64,000 nucleotides of DNA from NCBI GenBank assembly GCA_020726505.1, contig JAHLEZ010000006.1:2356001-2420000 (forward strand), given 5' to 3'. The DNA is from Leptodontidium sp. MPI-SDFR-AT-0119 (taxonomy: Eukaryota; Ascomycota; Leotiomycetes; Helotiales; Leptodontidiaceae). This document shows, in pieces, positions 1 to 10,089 of the stretch (position 1 is its first letter; every line of letters starts with the position of its first letter). The translations under genes and the position numbers were made by a program. The notes beneath the pieces are model-generated. The model ran no database searches. It was not told the DNA's origin and worked only from the letters and a program-made list of their open reading frames with translations.

Positions 1-637
1 ATTTAGCTCGGAGACCATAATCATTTTCCTTGTCTAGTTTTCCCAATAAAACTATCCCAACTTTGCAGGCTTTCGCCTAATCAAGGATGCTAATACAGAT
101 CTCTAGTGTAGAGACGTTGCTTGGTTTGGAAATCAAGATCGATAGCTAACGAGTGGTGAGGTACCTCCTTCGAAGTTTTGATTCCTCAAGCCTGCATCGG
201 ACTTTTACGTCAACGATCAGAAGGAGGATCGTAGAGCAATGGGCAGAAATCCTTTCATCCCCATCAATGCCCAGAAGACGGGCATGAAACTGGAGGGAGA
301 TAAAAGTCTTGGAGCCTGGAAAGTGAACAAGGCTTCTATTTTCCTCCAGGCGTTTAGGTGTCTTGCCTCGGAAAATACTGGAGAATAGATTCTGAGTCCA
401 ATGGCCAACTAGGATATGAGGATACCTAGTACTGAGAGAACGGTCGCCACAGTCATGCATTTACTTGGACATTTCAAAAGAATGCAATCTCATATTTTTT
501 TTGGAGAACAGGGTCTCCGGTCGGCAAAGTTCCTACACGAGCAATACAACGAGAATGCTTCAAATTGACTTTACTCGTGACACTTTTGACTAGCAAATCG
601 TTTCTGCCAGCAAGGACAAGAGGAAATTTCCCTAGCT
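1..637. other. intergenic, no gene seen
   Basis: The left edge downstream of the GH7 gene holds only short, unconvincing open frames. I recognise no domain, RNA gene or repeat here. Confidence 0.5.
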
Positions 638-1746
638 CTAGGCTTTGGTAGTTGATCCAATGTCACCCCAACGAATATTGGAAAAGACGACATGAGTATC
701 GGGATGCTGAGACTGGATGTTGGAAGGACTGCCTTGTCCACTCGCGCAAGGTCCATTATTGCCAGAGTCGAGCCAAACCATGTTCTGAGCCGCATCGTTC
801 CAAATACTCATGGCTAATACCACTACAAGATAATCAGATATTGATTGGACAAGGGAGGAAAGTGTCAAGGTTTAAAACCGATCTGAAGTAATTCGCGTTA
901 CTTACTTCCGCGTCCAAGTGCCTGGCCCATACCAGTCATGCCACCGGTCGTCCCTTCATTTCCACAAGTAGATATGGTCCCTCCGTTTCCAATTTGCCGT
1001 CCATTCTGGATATATTTCCGTGTGATCTGAGCAAGCCTTCCTCCATTGGCAGCGAACTGCGTGATAACAGTGAATGGCTTGCTGGTATCAACAATCTTGC
1101 CAGGTCCCCAATAGTTCCTCTGACCGCTAGCATACGGGTTGTAGCCACAACCACCTTTATCGCAGGTATTCCCTTTACACGGATGAGGCGTCATTGCCGT
1201 AGCCATCGAGTTCGACTCGAGGATATCCATCTCATTGCAACAGAAACCTTGGCATTGTGCATCACAATATCCTTTTCCTGAACCTGCGCCGGAACCACCA
1301 CTTCCACCGCTTCCATCTGCAGCCATCTCCGACAAGTAGAAGGCGCCATTCTCGCCACATGGCAGTGTTGAAGTGTCGACATCCACAGAAAGTTCTTGGT
1401 TGAGAAGATTCATGAGGACGTATTTGCCGTCAGCACCCAGGAGGTAGAGTCGTGGTGTTGCGTTGTTGAGGCCGCTGCTTGTTTTGACGTAGTGATACAT
1501 TGTCAGGGCATTTCCTGAGGTTGAAACTCCCATAGCTGCATAGTCAGCGACTGTTCTTGATCCAGGAGCTCCTCGAGCAAATTTTGAGTCCTGGTCTAGG
1601 ACAACGAAAGTATTTTGCTGCACGCAACCTCCAGATGTGGTGCATTTCCATGTTGGGAGCGGAGGATATTCCTCAGCGGCATGAGCCACAGGCAATCCTA
1701 CAAGCAGTGACAAAGCAAAATTGAAGAGATGAAGCTTGAAAGACAT
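638..1746 (-). CDS. GH7 endoglucanase (cellulase), secreted, no CBM1
   Basis: Two exons, 1746-906 and 822-638, joined across an 83-nt intron (donor GTAAGT, acceptor TTGTAG). The junction restores the family sequence [13 protein letters not shown] and gives 341 aa. Residues 1-23 look like a signal peptide. The GH7 signature EMDILE places the nucleophile at Glu172 and the acid/base at Glu177. The C-terminus carries [16 protein letters not shown], diagnostic of the EGI branch. GH7 enzymes hydrolyse beta-1,4-glucan with retention. Two segments usual in the family are missing: the Cys-rich stretch after VVLD is replaced by about 14 residues, and about 14 residues between YCDAQC and [10 protein letters not shown] are absent, so some disulfides must be lost. 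There is no linker or cellulose-binding module; the frame stops with TAG soon after the catalytic domain. Family assignment is firm; activity is uncertain. Confidence 0.93.
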
Positions 1747-2734
1747 GACTGCCGAGTTGAAATAATTCTCTTCGAGTTTCGTTCCAGTATGAGTCTGTAC
1801 TTAAGTCAGGTTCGATCCTTTCATGCATATATGTTCCTGAGTCTGTGCCTACATTTATTACATCTCCGCATTTGGTAAAATAATTTACCATCCTTTAGGC
1901 ACGATATTTAAGGCTTGCAATTAATATGCCTGTTCGGCATTTGATTGATTTGGTGTAAGGCTGGGGGTTATGCGGGGGAAATATATTAGCCTGTTGAAAG
2001 TTTGAGGCCAACGCCCAGGCTGTTCATGATCATCGGAAACTTAATCATATGAATACTGATAAATCAAAGGAGGTCATTTCGTTGTCTGATGTTAAGTGCT
2101 GCGTCAAGAATTCATCCACAGGTCATCTGCTTGTGACATGATGCTCCTCTGTGGCCCCTCTAACCGGCCAACCATCCCCAAAGATTCTGTTCAACGTCCT
2201 ACATCATTGGAAAGCGGTCACGGCCGACAGTGCCTCAGATGAAAATCAAGTACTATTAGCTGCAAAGTTTTATTCGGCGGTTTGTTGACGACGCTTCGGA
2301 TTTCGATTCCCTCCAAGCGACAGAGACAGCTTTCAGGGGTTTCGCTTATTGGTCCTCGGTGAAAGAGGGGTAATCACAACAGTTTGCTCTAAACACTCAG
2401 TTTCTCTATGAAACTATCGGACACAGCTGATAATTTGTAGCGATGTAGTCAGTGGTTGGCTGTCGAGAATGAACTTAGACTCATTATGAGATTCAGAATG
2501 CTGACATCTGAGGGGTGGCCAGCCCTGAGCTAGATGACAAGGGCGAAGCAATACACCTGTCAGATCCACCAACCCATGATCCAAGAGTCAGTCTAATACT
2601 AGAGCTATCACTACAGTAGAGCAAGCAAGGCTCGTCATTAGAACCAAAGATTCAATTTGATTGCCCAATTCTAGCATTCTTGGTCCCATTTCTGTATTTC
2701 AACATTCCGTTTGTCTTCCTTTGCAAATTGGGAA
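1747..2734. other. GH7 upstream region and M20 3' flank
   Basis: About 1 kb without a coding signal. On the minus strand it contains a TATATG-like element about 90 nt before the GH7 start and the CreA/XlnR-like pair listed separately. Confidence 0.4.
1972..1991 (-). promoter_or_regulatory. possible CreA (SYGGRG) plus XlnR-like (GGCTAA) sites
   Basis: GCGGGG on the plus strand at 1972-1977 fits the CreA consensus SYGGRG. TTAGCC at 1986-1991 is GGCTAA on the coding strand, the XlnR/Xyr1 core. They lie about 240 nt upstream of the GH7 ATG and 8 nt apart. Carbon repression by CreA and induction by XlnR are established for fungal cellulases; use of these particular sites is inference, since six-base matches are common by chance. 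Confidence 0.35.
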
Positions 2735-3945
2735 TCATCGGTCAACACGCAGTACCCAACCTTCAGCTATTCCCTCAATATTTAAAAGGCACCCTTCAAA
2801 CGAAGCCTCCGGCCTAGCACCTCCAGTAAATCCAGCAGTATGCGGAAAGGCTCCATTCGACGGGATACCGAAGATTTCTTGCCAGCTTGGACATTCGTAA
2901 CTGACGTTTCCTTGATCGGTTGATGCTGGTGTTGTTGCACGTGTGGTATTATTCTGTACTTGGTAGCCGAATCACACCATGGCATCCTGGAAAGCTTGAC
3001 AGATAGGGAAGTTTGGTCTGAGATCGGCGTATGCTCCTAAAGGGAGAAACTCAAATTCGCAACCAGTGGCCACTGCAGTCCCTCTGAAACAGTTCCAAGC
3101 TCTCTCTTCCAAGGCTTTGGCTCGAGCGAGTGTCGGCGCTCTTACTCCGAACTCCAACACAGCCTTGTCTGGAATAATATTTGCTGCTGCTCCACCTTCT
3201 TTGATACTACCATAGATGCATTCATCTAGCCTGATCTGCTGTATCAATATTCCGAAGCTGGTATATCCAGCCACAGCTGCATCTAAAGCATTCACTCCAT
3301 CCCAAGGCGCTAACGCAGCATGGGCTGGTTTGCTGCGGAACGTTACTTTGAACGCAGTTATCGCAAGTGTTTTATCATACGCATCTCCCAAAACCCCGTC
3401 AGGATAGACACTTGAGCTCGTTGGATGAATCATCAAATAAGCATTGACATCTTTGTACGCTCCTTTCTTGATCTTCCCTCCAATATCTTCTTTAGCTGAC
3501 GTTCCAAGAAGTCGAACTCGGCCAAGCTTGCCGCTCTCCTTTAAAGCATCCACGACTGCCAAAAATGCCCCTTGGGACGAACGTGCGATGAGATTGTGCC
3601 CACAAGCATGGCCGAGTCGGGGGAGAGCATCATACTCTGCGTTGTACGTTACAACTCTTCCACTAGCTCCATACTCTGTTTCGAACGAAGTCTCGATTCC
3701 ATAAGCGTGAGGAGCCACCTTTATATCTCGCTGGCTCTGTAATGCTGCCACGAGAGTGTTATGTGCTGTGAACTCTTTGTATGCTATTTAATTCTGGATT
3801 GGAGAAAATCTGGATAAGTCATTAGGAGAAGCGAAATTAAGGAGCTTTGAATATATTATACTTCATCGTTGACTGCTGCAAGGTGTTCTTGGTGTTTCTT
3901 CACACTGTCCTAAAATCCTCCCGAGAGAATCATTGTACTCGACAT
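2735..3945 (-). pseudogene. M20-family amidohydrolase (ACY1L2-like), disrupted
   Basis: The main open segment (about 3751-2975) has the M20 metal motif YDALPRLGHACGHN and a C-terminal part reading QGNVSYECPSW then FGIP, both typical of fungal aminoacylase-1-like/amidobenzoyl-glutamate hydrolase-like proteins. Upstream, LAAVNDE and IFSNPEL can be joined over a 52-nt intron (3861-3810). Three lesions are visible. An in-frame TGA at 2974-2972 interrupts QDAMV and homology continues in frame to a TGA at 2737-2735. Four extra bases around 3786-3789 break the frame between NPEL and AYKEF. A TAG at 3912-3910 lies just before DSVKKHQEHL, unless that is an intron acceptor. Family known; substrate unknown. 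It lies divergent from the hydantoinase gene. Confidence 0.8.
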
Positions 3946-4632
3946 TTCTTGGACCGAAGTTGTGCTTGAATTTACGTTGGACACAAGAAGCAAAGAAAGC
4001 CTTCAATTTAGTCAGCCCTCTGTGAGGCGAGATATATTCTTGACAACAAGGTCTAACTCCCCAAACAGGTTCTTAGAAATTCGAAGCCATTTCCCTCCAA
4101 GAGATACATCCATGACGAGGTTTGTTGTTTTGAGGCCAGCGATAGCCAAGCGATAGCATATTAGGCGGGGCTGGCTTTGCCCCTTTTTCGCTCTCATCCC
4201 GTAAGCGGCCGGACTTGTATCTGCTTCGAGCCTTCCTCCTCTCAAGATCTTCAGCTCACAGGTGCAATAAGCATCATATCCTAGCTATCTATTATGTTAT
4301 GCGTCAGGTTCTCCCTTGGTGCTGACTCTTGGAAGGGACTGCCACCAATTCGGTTGTTGGAAGTAGAGATTTGCTCTCCGCCAAGAACACGCCCCCATCT
4401 TTGACTTTCGTTGAATAGGAACGCTATCTTCCTGCCGTTGCGAAGCTAGGTCAAGCATAGGTCATTTCTATGTGAGGATATACCAGCATCGAGGCCTCTA
4501 GACTAGCTTTGTCATCGCGTCTCCACGTGAAAGACCTTGGTTTTAATACGTTGCTTGAGTCTTGTTCCGGAACTCAGGAACCTTAACAACGAAGCTTTCC
4601 GCTCTTTATTTTCTGATCACGATCAGATCACT
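3946..4632. other. shared upstream region of amidohydrolase and hydantoinase
   Basis: About 690 bp between two divergent genes; only short spurious frames are present. It would contain both promoters. No clear operator-like repeat was seen. Confidence 0.4.
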
Positions 4633-7600
4633 ATGGCCTCCCAGAGGCTGCTCATCGGAGTTGACGTTGGTGGTATGTTCTAACCCACATCTCCATGTCG
4701 AATCGCTCACTGAACTCAATTTTCTGCAGGAACAAACACAGATGCTGTTCTTCTTGACCCAACGAAATCGGGGCCATCTGCTGTAATCTCATCGTTCAAA
4801 GCCACAACAGGAACAGATGTAACGACAGGAATCGAGGAAGCAATCCGGACGCTCCTCAGACAAGCGAATGCATCTCCCTCCAATGTAGCTAGTCTGATGA
4901 TAGGAACGACTGTAAGAAAATTCCTTCTGGGTGGGATTCTGGACATTAGCTGATTGAAAAGCATTTCATCAATGCAGTCGTAGAGCGTGATGCGTCGAAG
5001 CTTGAACCTGTAGCAGTGCTTCGTTTAGCTGCTGGTGACTACATGAAGAACACCCCTCCATTCATCGACTTTCCTCCGGCTTTGACAAAGAGTACAGCAC
5101 TCCGAATAACCTGGAAAGGGGATTGTTGGCTAATCTTGACCAGTAATCAACGGCTACGGGACCAGAATATCTGGCGGAGTCCAAATCGACGGTACAGAAA
5201 TTGGACCCATCAAAGAAGCTGAGATTCTTGAGCAAGCAAGGATCATCAAGGCCAAGGGACTCCAGAAAGTGGCTGTTGTCGGTATCTATTCACCGTTCGA
5301 TGAGAAGTATAAGCAAGAGTATCAGGTCCGTGATGTTCTGAAGCAAGCTCTTGGCGGTGATGTCGAGGTCGTTTGTTCAAGAGACGGTAAGATGAAATGA
5401 CTTCCTCTCGAGTGGTAACAGCTTCTTACTTGAGGATAGTGGCTGGCGTTGGAATATTGGCCCGAGAGAATGCAGCAATTCTCAACGCATCGATACTTCG
5501 GTTTGCCAAACGAACCATTAACGGCTTCAAACGGGCCATGAAACGTCTAGACCTCAGATGTCCCTTGTATCTGACATCGAATTCTGGTCAACTGATATCT
5601 TCGAACGACGCAATGCAATTTCTAATCTAGATATTTGCGCCTGGAGCAACAAATTCGATCAGAGGCGCTTCGTTCCTATCCTCAAACGGCAAACAGACCG
5701 AGAGCAGATACGTCGTTGACATTGGAGGAACAACAACAGATATTGGATGTCTGCTCCCAAGTGGATTCCCACGTTTAGCGAGCGCATCTACTGAGATTGG
5801 CGGGGTGAGAGTGAACTTCGCGATACCTCAAGTAGAAAGTATTGGACTTGGTGGCGGCTCTCTCGTCCACGTACCAGAAAGTGTAGAGGGGAGATTCAGT
5901 ATCGGACCTGACAGTGTGGGACAAGCTCTGAGGGAAAAGGCGAAGTGCTTTGGTGGTGATTCATTGACGGCCACAGATATCATGGTCGCAGCTGGAACAG
6001 CTAAAGTTGGTACTTCAACTCCAGAAGCCCTGCTCGAGACGATAGAAGCGGCAAGGAGGAAGATGAAAATCATGATTGAGGATCTGATTGATAGGATGAA
6101 GACATCCCCAGAACCGTGTAGTCTGTTGTTGGTTGGAGGTGGCGCTTTTCTCTGTCCGCCGGAACTCGTAGGAGTTGCAACAATTGAGATACCCGAGCAT
6201 TCCGGTGTTGCAAATGCTGTGGGAGCTGCCGTGTAGGCCAAACTCTGAAATGGGTGCCCTTGTTTACTGACTTCTCGAACAGTGCTGATATTGGAGAGGC
6301 GGCTGAACTGATGGTTGACAATGACAAGAAAGACACAACACTTGTCGATGTAAAAGCGAGAGCAATTGCTGCGGCAGTGGCGAGAGGAGCAAAAGAAGAT
6401 GAGATTCGGATCATCGAAGAAGACGTCTCAGGCATTCCGTATATCGAGGGAAAATCCAAGATTGTGGTGAAGGTTGTCGGACCAGTTGACTACGCACGAT
6501 TCCTGAACAGCACCGATATTGACGTTCCCGAATCGTCGACTAACGACGTGTATGACGAGACGAAGAAATGGGAGATCGAGGATGTCAAAGCATTCACCGA
6601 AGCAGATATTGATCATGATACCTACAGGCCAAATATTGATAGCAACAGGGTTTGGCATCTGACAGAAACAGACGCTTACTACATCTCGATTGGTTGCTAT
6701 ATTCTCGGGTGTGCAGGTGGAGGCACGCCGTACGGTTCCTACCTCGAACTTCGACAAGTCTTGCGTGACGGTAGAGATGTCACAATCGTTGACATCGAGG
6801 ATTTAGCGGACGATGCCCTTTGTGGACCAGTGGCAGGTATGGGAAGTCCAGTCATTGCAATCGAGCGACTTGGAGGCAACATGATTAGTGAAGCTTGGGA
6901 AGGGTTGCAGAAGCACCTGGGGACCATGTTCTCTGGCGTTATGGCTGCGGAAATTGGTGGATCAAATGGATTTGCACCACTCCATATATCAAATGCCTAC
7001 AACATTCCTTGTATCGACGCAGACGTCATGGGTAAGTTTATTCGGTTTCTGTTGCTGTCTACTTGCTGAATTGGGACTACAGGTCGAGCATTCCCAGCTT
7101 TTGAAATGAGCTCTTTGTTTATTGGAGCAAACGATGACAACATCAACCACCTTCTTCCCGTATGTTTAGCAAGTGGAGACGGAACGGCCATGACATTCAG
7201 TACTTCCAAAGATGCTCTTGCCGTCGATAAAGTTCTCCGTGCGATATGTATCACCATGGGGTAAGCATCATGCTTCGTCCTCAAGTGCTCCAATACTAAA
7301 ACCAAAATCAACAGTCTCGCAGCAGGTATTACCGCTCGTCCATGCACCAAAACCGAGCTCCAAAACTACAGCATTCCCAAATCCCAATCTCTCTCCTGGC
7401 GTCTAGGCCGCGCCGTCGTCCGGGCTCGCTCCAAGAGGACCATCGCAAACGTTCACCACGACCTGATCACCGAGTTCGGCGGCCCACAGACAGCGAAGAA
7501 AGTCTTCGAGGGAAAGATCGTAGGGATCGGAAACACGATCTACAAAGGTCATAGTTATGGCAAACTCGTCATCGAGAAGCTCAAAGATTATGAGAAGGAA

Positions 7601-8023
7601 AGTGGGTCGATTGGAGGTGATGACTTCGGGCCGGAGAAAATCGAGATTCCGTTCAAGAATGAGAATTTGCTTGTTGAAGGCTCCTACAAAGATGGAGAGA
7701 AGAAAGTAAGTTTTGCCAGCCTTTAATATCCTTTTCGATTTGAATGGGATGAGGGCTGACTAGTTCCGACAAAGATCTTGACGATGGTTCCAGATCTCAT
7801 CATAGTCCTCGACACACTCACTGGTGAGGCTTGCGGTGTCCCTGAGTACCGATATGGTCTCAAAGTCATGGTTATAGTAGCTGCTGCTCATTCGTTGTGG
7901 ACCAGTAAGCGGGGTCTTGAGATTGCTGGACCGAAAGCATTTGGATATGACTTTGACTTTGTGCCTTGTGGGACATACACAGGGGTGACGAGCGTGATTG
8001 ATGAATATGCTCCGAAAGCTTGA
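4633..8023 (+). CDS. hydantoinase/oxoprolinase-DUF917 protein with in-frame TAG
   Basis: Nine exons: 4633-4672, 4730-4911, 4962-5091, 5144-5386, 5440-6232, 6283-7031, 7083-7260, 7315-7705, 7775-8023. They sum to 985 codons and every junction keeps frame. The N-terminus has the ASKHA-type phosphate motif DVGGTNTD (residues 11-18); a second, DIGGTTTDIG, lies in exon 5, with LGGGSLVHVP after it. Roughly residues 1-510 form hydantoinase_A N and A domains. The C-terminal half is DUF917-like (GCAGGGTPYGSYLELRQVL; GPVAGMGSPVIAIERLGG). Bacterial and fungal relatives hydrolyse hydantoins or 5-oxoproline-type rings with ATP; the exact substrate here is unknown. Codon 262 (5628-5630) is TAG, between QFLI and IFAPGATNSIRGAS, in the middle of a conserved region. 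Splicing it out would remove the conserved LYLTSNSG strand, so I read it as a nonsense lesion or a sequence error. The donor at 6233 (GTAGGC) is weak. Confidence 0.85.
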
Positions 8024-10089
8024 ATATAGGCTACAATACATAGCGAAACAATCTGAAGTATTGATCATTGCCTGTATCAAAACTAGTAGGAGTGTGTAGC
8101 CCACTGTCAATCCTGGATTTATCTTCGAATGCAAGATTTGTGAAGTGAACTGGGTAGCTTAAGCGAACTTCAACATAAAGACAGCCAGAATGAAGGTTCA
8201 AGCCCACGATCCAAGGCATCATGATCTTAACCCTCCAATAGAAATGGCGGAATAGGATTAAAATGTCTCAAACAATGCCCCGCAGTTGGGTCCCATGGAG
8301 CCTAGGCTTCATATTTGGTCAAAAGTGGTTGGTGAGCCACAGCAGGTCCAAGCTAAAACATAGTCAAATTGGACGACTCTACTTTCTGTCGTCAACATCA
8401 TCATTCCCAAATTCGATACATGAACCAAAAAAGAGGGGACACGTCTTCTTCTCTGGCCCTACAGTAGAAGTCCTTATGTCACACCACAAGCACTCACAAC
8501 TCATTGCCCCACCTAAGTCAACTCTAACCAACCACTGCCCAGAACTTGACGCCAATTAGATCAGTCCACGATTACTATCTGTGCTCCATTGAGTTAGAAG
8601 CCTGGGCTACGCTATCCAGCAATATAAGAGTCCCTCGTCATGCTGGGTATAGATCTGGGTTTGAAAGGTCGAAAGTGAATGCTCTGGGAACCGAAACTGT
8701 GTGTCAAATATTTCTATATCAGCTCTGACGGAGACTACATTCAAATTACTATAGATCTAGTGATCTTAGATAACTCTTATAGAGTATTAGAGTTATGTGA
8801 TAATTCCATTGGTCAGAAGTACGCTGATGTTGCAGAGGAATGGGCATTCTCTACTCTCTAATAACCCAATTATCACGGTAATTCCGAATTGCTTGTTCGT
8901 TGATTTGAGTTTTTTTTTCTTTTCCTAATCTGTTGCACCTCATTTCCTCTTTTTACGTTACGTCTATATTGATTTTCAGTTTTCAAGGTCATTGACCTGC
9001 CCATAAGGTCGAATCATGGGCGGCCATTGAGAGTACCCTGAAGATCCAGGGAGTGCTCGCTTAACTCGGCTATGGATATACTACATATTTCTTCTCATGG
9101 TGCCGAAACTCAGCGATGGAGGGTCGGAACAGCCCCTGCTCTGCCGTAACTGGCTTGTCGTCCCTAGCTTGCCAGTAGAAGTTCAAGTGACGATCGCAGC
9201 GATATCCAACAAGTGTTAGACAGGATACCCAGATAATCCCGACGTCACGCAGTCTTCGAATTAGGATAATTAAGAAAACGGTTATCGGTGAAGTTCGGAA
9301 GTCGTCAAGCCACTTGCTAATCTGTAGACGCTGCAAATAGCTTGACTGCTGTGGTTTATTTAACAAGCCACTTCCTTCGGAATGCAATCGCTCCATCCAA
9401 CAACTATTCTCCTCTCATTAATTATCTCGCATCATTTATTGCCTACTTTCTGCCTTGGGAGTTACTTTTCTGCCTTGGGAGTTGATCCTGCGGCCCCCTC
9501 GTTGGCCATCTATCATATTAGGCCTCACCGTAACGTCGGCAGGATGATTGAGTTTGGGTCTTCCCTGATGATATGACTGAATCTATTCTAGTTGCTAAAG
9601 AAATCCCAATGTCTCTGGAATGCTCAGTTGCGCGTTCCTAGATGCTGGTTAGGACCAATCCCACCACGGGACGCGGGGTAGCTACCCCACTACCTACGAT
9701 TTCAGCACTTCAAGTTGGCGCCACGGCGTGGCATCTGAGCAATCGCTCGTTCCAGTTGCGATGGAGAAGGAGGATATCAGTCAACCATGTATATTGGGCT
9801 ACTTTGCTTTGCGGCTCTGGGGGTTACTCTGACTTAAATATCATGTCTGACGCGACGGGAAAGTGCATCTCCGTACCTCATCAACGGTGTTCAACATCGA
9901 CTTCTTGATTTGCCTGGCTCCCAAAACAACTCAAGCAAACAGTCAGGACCTACTTTCAACTAGAAGCTGTAGAAGGCTCTTAGCTGTAAGTTTCGTCACA
10001 TCCTTCAAACCGATTCGTGGTTGAACACAACATATCACATCTGACAAGTATTATTTGAACAGTCTCGGAAAAGTCCTCTGAATTCTGCA
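8024..10089. other. intergenic, 2 kb, no gene seen
   Basis: AT-rich stretch with only short frames. It holds an imperfect hairpin at 8770-8796 (ATAACTCT, 11-nt loop, AGAGTTAT) and a 20-nt-period direct repeat near 9448-9485 containing CTGCCTTGGGAGTT twice. I recognise no transposon protein. Confidence 0.4.

Noticed and set aside
571..795. CBM1 linker/module after the GH7 catalytic domain
   Set aside because: The frame stops with TAG after the catalytic domain, and the downstream frames lack the CBM1 cysteine and aromatic pattern.
5440..5630. Intron ending at CTAG to remove the hydantoinase stop
   Set aside because: It would delete the conserved LYLTSNSG segment, and the only branch-like CTAAT lies 3 nt from the acceptor.
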